From contig CACFLF010000005.1 of NCBI GenBank assembly GCA_902567115.1, forward strand, positions 1 through 33,224: a DNA stretch of 33,224 nucleotides. The letters run 5' to 3'. Source of the DNA: an uncultured Alphaproteobacteria bacterium (GTDB lineage: Bacteria > Pseudomonadota > Alphaproteobacteria > Methylaequorales > Methylaequoraceae). The notes under the pieces are model-generated. The model was given only the letters and a program-made list of their open reading frames with translations. It was not told the DNA's origin and did no database searches. Of this stretch, positions 27,227 through 33,224 are shown one piece after another; the first letter of the stretch is position 1, and every line of letters starts with the position of its first letter. Made by a program: the position numbers and the translations under genes.

Positions 27227-28414
27227 CTATTTTAAATTCTTTAAGGAGTTATCAATATCTTCAATTATGTCATCTGAATCTTCAAGACCTACAGATAGTC
27301 TTATGAGATTTTTTGTAATTCCGAGCTCTTTTTTTTCTTTTTCATTTAGTCTATGGTGAGTTGTTGTTTCGGGGTGTGTTATTAAGGATTTAGTGTCTCC
27401 AAGATTATTAGAAATGTCTATTAAAGACAATTTATTTAAAAATGAAAATGATTTTTGTTTTTTTTCATTAGTTTTAGCATTAATTTCGAAGGAAACAATG
27501 TTTCCTCCACCTTTCATTTGCTTCATAGCTAATTTAACTTGAGGCGAATCCTTTAGAAAGGGATAATAAATCTTATTTATATATTTAGATTTTTCTAAAT
27601 ACTCTATAACTAACTCTGTATTTTTCATTTGTTGATTAATTCTAAGTTCTAGTGTCTCAAGACCTTTTATTAATACCCACGCATTAAAGGGACTTATGGA
27701 TGGACCAGTATTTCTGATGAAGGGTTTAATAAATTTATCACAATAACCCCTTTTACCTAGAATAGCTCCTCCCAAAACTCTTCCCTGACCATCGATATGC
27801 TTGGTTGCAGAATACATAACTATATCTGCGCCAAGTTTTATAGGTTTTTGTAATAGGGGTGTAGCAAAAACATTATCGACTACAACTAAAACTTCTTTTT
27901 TTTTTGCTAACTTTGAAACTTCTTCTATGTCGATAATTTCTAAACATGGATTTGAAGGGGTTTCGAAAAAAATTAATGAAGTTTTTTTTTTAAGAGCTTT
28001 TTCCCAGGCATTAAGATCTTTTCCATCTATTAATTCAACCTCAATTCCAAACCTTGGAAGAATTTCTGTTAGTATGTGATGACAACTTCCAAAAAGTGCT
28101 CTTCCTGCAACAACTCTGTCACCTTTTTTTAAGAATGACATAAAAATGGTAAAAACTGCAGCCATACCAGTAGAAGTACACCAACACACTTCTGCACCTT
28201 CTATGTCTGCTAATTTATCTTGAAGCATATGTACAGTTGGGTTTCCAAATCTGGAATACATGAATCTTTTTTTTCGTTCTTTAAATGCATCCTCAGCTTC
28301 TTCAGCTGAATTGTAAACAAAGCCAGATGTTAAAAATAATGGCTCACTAGTCTCCATGAACTCAGTTCTTTTTAAACCAGATCTAATTAACTTGGTCGAA
28401 TTATCTTTTTTCAT
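27227..28414 (-). CDS. metZ: O-succinylhomoserine sulfhydrylase (Cys/Met metabolism PLP enzyme)
   Basis: 'RFGNPTVHMLQDKLADIEGAE', 'VVDNVFATPLLQKPIKLGADIVMYSATKHIDGQGRVLGGAI', 'RLSVGLED'. Confidence 0.93.
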   Translation of the reverse strand: MKKDNSTKLIRSGLKRTEFMETSEPLFLTSGFVYNSAEEAEDAFKERKKRFMYSRFGNPTVHMLQDKLADIEGAEVCWCTSTGMAAVFTIFMSFLKKGDRVVAGRALFGSCHHILTEILPRFGIEVELIDGKDLNAWEKALKKKTSLIFFETPSNPCLEIIDIEEVSKLAKKKEVLVVVDNVFATPLLQKPIKLGADIVMYSATKHIDGQGRVLGGAILGKRGYCDKFIKPFIRNTGPSISPFNAWVLIKGLETLELRINQQMKNTELVIEYLEKSKYINKIYYPFLKDSPQVKLAMKQMKGGGNIVSFEINAKTNEKKQKSFSFLNKLSLIDISNNLGDTKSLITHPETTTHHRLNEKEKKELGITKNLIRLSVGLEDSDDIIEDIDNSLKNLK

Positions 28415-28455
28415 ATGATTTTTAGATTAACATTTCCTAAAATTTATTTATAGTA

Positions 28456-29733
28456 GTGAAAATAATGAGATCAATTTATTTTTTATATATATTTTTAATT
28501 TATTTTTGTTTTGGCTATTTTACATTAGAAGCAAGGGAACTTTCTATTAAACAAATTGAAGAAAGGAAACAAGCTGATTTAGAGAGACTTAAAGAAAGAG
28601 AGAAAAGAGGAAACAAAAAATTTTCAAAAGAAATAACATTGTCAACCAAACTCATCTTTTTGAGTATGGAAAGAAAAACTCCTGCGGTACTCTCAAATCT
28701 TGATCCTATTCTTGATGACGAGGGTTTTTATGGAGTAAAGCTTGCAATTGAGGATAATTTAACAACTGGAAGGTTCGTTGGTCACGACTATAAAGTAGAG
28801 TTTCATAGAGTCTTACTTAACGAAAATTTACAAAGTGAATTTCAAAAATTATTAAACCAAGGAAATAAATTTTTTATTGTTGATTTAAATGAAAAAGAAT
28901 TGAGAAGTCTGTTTGAAACATCCAATTCGGAAGAAATTGTCATCTTTAATGTTAGATCGAAAGCAGATTCTTTAAGGAATGAGAATTGTAAAAAAAATCT
29001 ACTACATGTCCCACCAAGTTACTCGATGCTCTCTGATGCTTTAACACAATATCTTGTAAAAAAAAAATGGAATAAATGGTTTTTAGTCACTGGACCGGAT
29101 GAAAATGATAGAAAATATGCAGATGCTCTAAAAAAATCAGCAAAAAAATTTAACATTAAAATTAAAAAAGAAAAAGTTTGGGACTTTTCAGCAGATTTGA
29201 GACGTACAGCAGGTAAAGAAGTACCAATTTTTACAAAAGGAGAAAAATATGATGTTTTGGTGGTTGCAGACGAAAAAGGTGAATTTGGTGAATATTTAAC
29301 ATATAGAACTTGGGATCCACGTCCAGTTGTTGGAACGCAGGGACTTACCCCAACGTCTTGGCATAGAACTCATGAACAATGGGGAGCAACGCAAATGCAA
29401 AACAGATTCAGAAGAGAAAGTGGAAGATGGATGACAGAAGTTGATTACCATGCATGGACTGCAGTTCGGTCAATTGGAGAAGCTATAACAAGAACAAGTA
29501 GCAATGATGTAAAAGATGTAAGAAAATATTTGTTAGGAGAAAAATTTGGTCTTGGGGCATATAAGGGAGTAAAAGTTTCATTCAGGTCATGGAACGGGCA
29601 AATGAGACAGCCAATTTTATTGGCAGCGCCAAGATCAATGGTATCTGTTTCCCCGCAGGAAGGTTATATTCATCCAGATAGTGAATTAGATACTATGGGT
29701 AAAGATCAACCTGAATCTACTTGTAAATTTTGA
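28456..29733 (+). CDS. Periplasmic ABC substrate-binding protein of the type linked to PQQ-dependent alcohol dehydrogenases
   Basis: Signal peptide; C-terminal 'DPRPVVGTQGLTPTSWHRTHEQWGATQMQNRF...MTEVDYHAWTAVRSIGEA...SFRSWNGQMRQPILLAAPRSMVSVSPQEGYIHPDSELDTMGKD' typical of this family. Start may be ATG at 28465 (28456 is GTG). Confidence 0.85.
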   Translation: MKIMRSIYFLYIFLIYFCFGYFTLEARELSIKQIEERKQADLERLKEREKRGNKKFSKEITLSTKLIFLSMERKTPAVLSNLDPILDDEGFYGVKLAIEDNLTTGRFVGHDYKVEFHRVLLNENLQSEFQKLLNQGNKFFIVDLNEKELRSLFETSNSEEIVIFNVRSKADSLRNENCKKNLLHVPPSYSMLSDALTQYLVKKKWNKWFLVTGPDENDRKYADALKKSAKKFNIKIKKEKVWDFSADLRRTAGKEVPIFTKGEKYDVLVVADEKGEFGEYLTYRTWDPRPVVGTQGLTPTSWHRTHEQWGATQMQNRFRRESGRWMTEVDYHAWTAVRSIGEAITRTSSNDVKDVRKYLLGEKFGLGAYKGVKVSFRSWNGQMRQPILLAAPRSMVSVSPQEGYIHPDSELDTMGKDQPESTCKF

Positions 29734-29754
29734 AAATTTTAATACATTAATAAA

Positions 29755-30720
29755 ATGATGAGATTTATATTTTGTTTATTATTTATTTTTGTTGCAAAAA
29801 CCTCTTTTGCTAACCTTGCTTATATAACAAATGAAAAAGACAATACTGTAAGCGTTATTGATATAAAAAAAAATAAAGTAATTAATACAGTCGAAGTTGG
29901 TCAAAGACCAAGAGGCATAATCATGTCCAAGGATGGAAAGCTTGTGCTAATTTGTGCATCCGATGATGACAGAGTCGAAGTGCGTGAAGCTGAAACACTT
30001 AAATTAAAATATTATTTACCCTCTGGCCCTGACCCTGAGTTATTCATTTTGTCACCTGATGACGAAACCCTCTACATAGCTAACGAAGATGACGCAATGG
30101 TGACTGTTGTAGATATGAATGACAAAATGATCATTGACGATATACCGGTTGGTGTAGAACCAGAAGGAATGGGCTTAACAAATGATGGCAAAGTTTTAGT
30201 GAACACCTCTGAGACTACAAATATGGCACATTTCATCGATACAAGTACTTTAGATATTCTAGAGAATGTTTTAGTTGATGCAAGACCAAGAGTAGCTATG
30301 TTTACCCCAAATGATAAAGAGGTTTGGGTGTCTGCTGAAATTGGAGGCACTGTCAAAGTTATTAACCCATCAACGAAAGAAGTTACCCACACAATAGGAT
30401 TCGAAATTCCAGGAGTTAATGAAGAGAGTATACAACCTGTTGGCGTCCGTCACACCAACGATGGTAAGTATACTTTCGTTGCATTGGGGCCTGCCAATAG
30501 AATTGCAGTTATTGATCAAAAAACTAAGGAACTAATTAAATATTTACTCGTTGGTCAAAGAGTTTGGCAACTAGCCTTTACTCCAGATCAGAAAACACTA
30601 CTCACTACCAATGGTGTGAGTAATGATGTTTCTATAATTGATGTGGAGAAACTAAAGGTAAAAAAATCTGTCAAAGTTGGTCGTTTTCCCTGGGGTGTGG
30701 TAATAAGTCCTGAGTCCTAG
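29755..30720 (+). CDS. Exported YVTN-type beta-propeller protein (PQQ-associated family)
   Basis: Signal peptide; repeated 'AYITNEKDNTVSVIDIKKNKVINTVEVGQRPRGIIMSKDGK'-type blades across the ORF. Confidence 0.9.
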   Translation: MMRFIFCLLFIFVAKTSFANLAYITNEKDNTVSVIDIKKNKVINTVEVGQRPRGIIMSKDGKLVLICASDDDRVEVREAETLKLKYYLPSGPDPELFILSPDDETLYIANEDDAMVTVVDMNDKMIIDDIPVGVEPEGMGLTNDGKVLVNTSETTNMAHFIDTSTLDILENVLVDARPRVAMFTPNDKEVWVSAEIGGTVKVINPSTKEVTHTIGFEIPGVNEESIQPVGVRHTNDGKYTFVALGPANRIAVIDQKTKELIKYLLVGQRVWQLAFTPDQKTLLTTNGVSNDVSIIDVEKLKVKKSVKVGRFPWGVVISPES

Positions 30721-30746
30721 ACGACCATATCATCAGTCATAATTTA

Positions 30747-31478
30747 ATGAGTACTGCACTTCAAATCAAAAATGTTTCGCACACCTTTGGAGAATTTAAA
30801 GCACTTAATAATGTTAGTATCAAAATAGATCCAGGAGATTTTACAGTTCTATTGGGCCTTAATGGAGCCGGAAAAACTACACTTTACTCACTAATAACAA
30901 GACTATACAACAATAATTCTGGCTCTATAAAAATTCATAATTTTGATGTTAGAGAAGAATCTTCAGATGCTCTCAAAAATATTGGAGTAGTTTTTCAACA
31001 ACCAACTCTTGATTTGGATCTTAGTGTCGAAGAAAATTTACATTACCATTCGTCCTTGCATGGATTAAGTTTCGCTGATGCTAAAGAAAGAATTGAAGAA
31101 GAAATTCGGAGAATAGATTTAACTGAAAAATTAAAAAATAAAGTACGTTCTCTTTCGGGAGGTCAACGGAGACGAGTTGAAATCGCACGATCGCTTCTCC
31201 ATAAACCAAAATTACTACTTCTAGACGAACCAACAGTTGGATTAGATATTGGATCAAGGCAAATGATTCTTAAACATGTAAAATCACTTTGTAAAAAAGG
31301 AGATCTAGCAGTTTTATGGGCAACACACTTAATTGATGAAATTGACAAAGGTGAAAAAGTTGTAATTATTCATAAAGGAGAAATAGTTGAATCGGGTGAT
31401 GTATTAAAAATAGTAAAAAAAACGAAACAAAAAAATATCAGAGATGCCTTCAATAAGCTTGTTGGGGTGAAAGTATGA
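30747..31478 (+). CDS. ABC transporter ATP-binding protein (PQQ-associated)
   Basis: Walker A 'GLNGAGKTTLYSL', signature 'LSGGQRRRVEIARSLLHKPKLLLLDEPTVGLD'. Confidence 0.96.
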   Translation: MSTALQIKNVSHTFGEFKALNNVSIKIDPGDFTVLLGLNGAGKTTLYSLITRLYNNNSGSIKIHNFDVREESSDALKNIGVVFQQPTLDLDLSVEENLHYHSSLHGLSFADAKERIEEEIRRIDLTEKLKNKVRSLSGGQRRRVEIARSLLHKPKLLLLDEPTVGLDIGSRQMILKHVKSLCKKGDLAVLWATHLIDEIDKGEKVVIIHKGEIVESGDVLKIVKKTKQKNIRDAFNKLVGVKV

Positions 31479-32278
31479 AACCGATTATATATTTGAGATG
31501 TTTTAAAGGAATTGTATTAAGAGAGGCATTAAGATTCTTTCACCAAAAAGAACGATTTTTTTCGGCACTCGTTAGACCTTTAGTTTGGTTAGGAATATTT
31601 GCTGCAGGTTTCAGGTCTGTCCTTGGTGTGGCAATAATACCTCCTTATGAAACTTATATTCCCTATGAGGTTTATATTGCCCCTGGTCTTATTGCAATGA
31701 TTCAATTGTTCAATGGGATGCAAAGCTCATTATCCATGGTTTATGACAGAGAAATGGGGAGTATGAAAACGATGTTAGTTAGTCCCATTCCAAGGTGGTT
31801 TTTGCTAATATCGAAATTACTTGCTGGTGTATTTGTTTCTATACTTCAAGTTTATGCTTTTCTAATAATTGCGTCTTTCTGGGAGATTATACCTCCGATT
31901 ACAGGTTATTTTACAATTTTACCAGCGTTGATATTTACTGGATTAATGTTAGGCTCGTTAGGTATGTTTCTTTCCTCGGCTATAAAACAATTAGAAAATT
32001 TTGCTGGGGTTATGAATTTTGTTATTTTTCCTATGTTTTTTGCCTCGTCAGCATTGTATCCACTTTGGAAGATCGAAGAAACTAGTGAATGGCTTTATTA
32101 CGTATGTTTCTATAATCCATTTACATATGCAGTTGAATCTATAAGATTTTCTATGTATTCTCAATTTAATTTTGAGTATACTGCAGGTATAGTAATTTTT
32201 ACTGTAATATTTCTTATTCTATCAATTTTGGGATATGATCCTGCAAGAGGCTCTTTACAAAAAAAAGGAGGAAGTTAG
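31475..32278 (+). CDS. ABC-2 type transporter permease (PQQ-associated)
   Basis: Overlaps the ATPase stop; 'YIAPGLIAMIQLFNGMQSSLSMVYDREMGSMKTMLVSPIPRWFLLISKLLAG', 'WLYYVCFYNPFTYAVESIRF'. Confidence 0.92.
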   Translation: MKPIIYLRCFKGIVLREALRFFHQKERFFSALVRPLVWLGIFAAGFRSVLGVAIIPPYETYIPYEVYIAPGLIAMIQLFNGMQSSLSMVYDREMGSMKTMLVSPIPRWFLLISKLLAGVFVSILQVYAFLIIASFWEIIPPITGYFTILPALIFTGLMLGSLGMFLSSAIKQLENFAGVMNFVIFPMFFASSALYPLWKIEETSEWLYYVCFYNPFTYAVESIRFSMYSQFNFEYTAGIVIFTVIFLILSILGYDPARGSLQKKGGS

Positions 32279-32281
32279 TCA

Positions 32282-32701
32282 ATGAATTTTTTAATGATTA
32301 TAATCTTTTTATTTATTCAATTGCCAAGCGAGTCAAATGCAGAGGGTGATTTATCAATTCGGTCAAAAAAGTTAGTCTTAAATTTGGGATCTGACAAAAG
32401 CGACTACGATATGTCACAAAAAATTTTTAATATGGAAACTGGCAAAGCTTATAGATTAGAAATCACAAGTATGGGATTTAAAGAATATGAATTAGAAGCA
32501 GAGGATTTTTTTAGAAATATTTGGATTCGTTCAATTGAAATAGATGGGATTGAGTTGGATGCACCTGTAATTAATGAAATAGAATTTGAGAGAGAGGGTG
32601 AAATTGAAATTAAGTTTGTACCAATTAGGCCTGGAGAATATGATTTTGAAATTGAAAGGTTACAAAGTAAAGGAATGGTTGGTAAATTTATAGTTAAATA
32701 A
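32282..32701 (+). CDS. Small exported acidic protein with cupredoxin-like C-terminal pattern but no Cys/His ligands
   Basis: Signal peptide 'MNFLMIIIFLFIQLPSESNAE'; 'FVPIRPGEYDFEIERLQSKGMVGKFIVK' resembles the cupredoxin 'pGtYefyC..hkGM.G.i.V' end; 3 nt after the permease stop. Confidence 0.7.
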   Translation: MNFLMIIIFLFIQLPSESNAEGDLSIRSKKLVLNLGSDKSDYDMSQKIFNMETGKAYRLEITSMGFKEYELEAEDFFRNIWIRSIEIDGIELDAPVINEIEFEREGEIEIKFVPIRPGEYDFEIERLQSKGMVGKFIVK

Positions 32702-32719
32702 TTTTATTAGGGAGAAAAT

Positions 32720-33224
32720 ATGATGCAAAAAATAATTTTTAATTTCTTTATTTACTTTACTATTATGCTCACGACAGCCAGTGATTCCTTATCGATCGAA
32801 CTCGATAAAACACCAAAAAAATGGCCGTGCGATCAGGTGTATAATCCTAAATTAAATCTTGGATCAATATGGCAAGGTCCTTCTATAGAGGAATCTTTGA
32901 AAGATTGGTGGAAGTATGATGATGTGATTGAATACGTTAATATATTATCTGAACCGACGTTAAGTGAGGAGAACGGAACAGTCGTCATAGAGGAATTTGC
33001 AAAAAAATATACTTATTTAGGTGTTTTAAAGAAACCTGAACAAAGAGAAAAGTTAATCTTTCTTTTTGCGGGTCTTTATCAAAAAGCTAAGGACAGAAGA
33101 GAAAGACAATATAAGGGGATCATTAAATTTGTTGATAGGCAGGAAAGTCTAAGGAAGGCAATTGGTGAATCGTCAAAGTTAATAAGAAAATATAGAAAAA
33201 ATAAAATGGATAAAAAAAGCAAAA
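32720..33224 (+). CDS. Exported protein of unknown function, 3' end outside window (not in the ORF track)
   Basis: RBS 'AGGGAGAAAAT' then ATG ATG CAA AAA; open to window end: MMQKIIFNFFIYFTIMLTTASDSLSIELDKTPKKWPCDQVYNPKLNLGSIWQGPSIEESLKDWWKYDDVIEYVNILSEPTLSEENGTVVIEEFAKKYTYLGVLKKPEQREKLIFLFAGLYQKAKDRRERQYKG... Confidence 0.85.
   Translation, partial: MMQKIIFNFFIYFTIMLTTASDSLSIELDKTPKKWPCDQVYNPKLNLGSIWQGPSIEESLKDWWKYDDVIEYVNILSEPTLSEENGTVVIEEFAKKYTYLGVLKKPEQREKLIFLFAGLYQKAKDRRERQYKGIIKFVDRQESLRKAIGESSKLIRKYRKNKMDKKSK

Noticed and set aside
1-33224. CRISPR arrays, IS elements, prophage or toxin-antitoxin genes
   Set aside because: No regularly spaced repeats, transposase/integrase motifs or terminal inverted repeats seen; the window is largely core metabolism.

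Overview
AT-rich, compact chromosomal window of alphaproteobacterial type (inferred from gene order and codon bias, marine/streamlined-like). Order: pheA (5'-truncated), ffs SRP RNA, dnaX, ybaB, recR, rmuC(-), def, fmt, truA, then a leftward block rpmH-rnpA-yidC-engB-argB-HAD-dapD-dapE, ggt(-), panB-panC, an OmpA-like lipoprotein(-), tRNA-Arg(ACG), nrdA-nrdB, mscS(-), recX(-), an ABC-2 permease, argD, argF, trkH(-), apaG(-, in-frame stop), metZ(-). It ends in an exported/ABC cluster (binding protein, beta-propeller, ATPase, permease, two small exported proteins) typical of PQQ-alcohol-dehydrogenase loci and comparable to lanthanide-uptake (lut) loci. Three genes missing from the ORF track were recovered: rpmH, apaG and a 3'-truncated exported protein; ffs and tRNA-Arg were found by eye. 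Main points for a second look: (1) the terminal PQQ/lut-like cluster, including a cupredoxin-like protein with no Cys or His; (2) an out-of-frame rpmH/rnpA overlap in which rnpA has no usable start outside rpmH; (3) ggt whose signal peptide and ATG are out of frame by one base at an A9 tract; (4) apaG with a single in-frame TAA beside an A12 tract; (5) a possible gamma-length dnaX product by slippage at an A7 tract. No mobile elements, CRISPR arrays or phage genes were seen.
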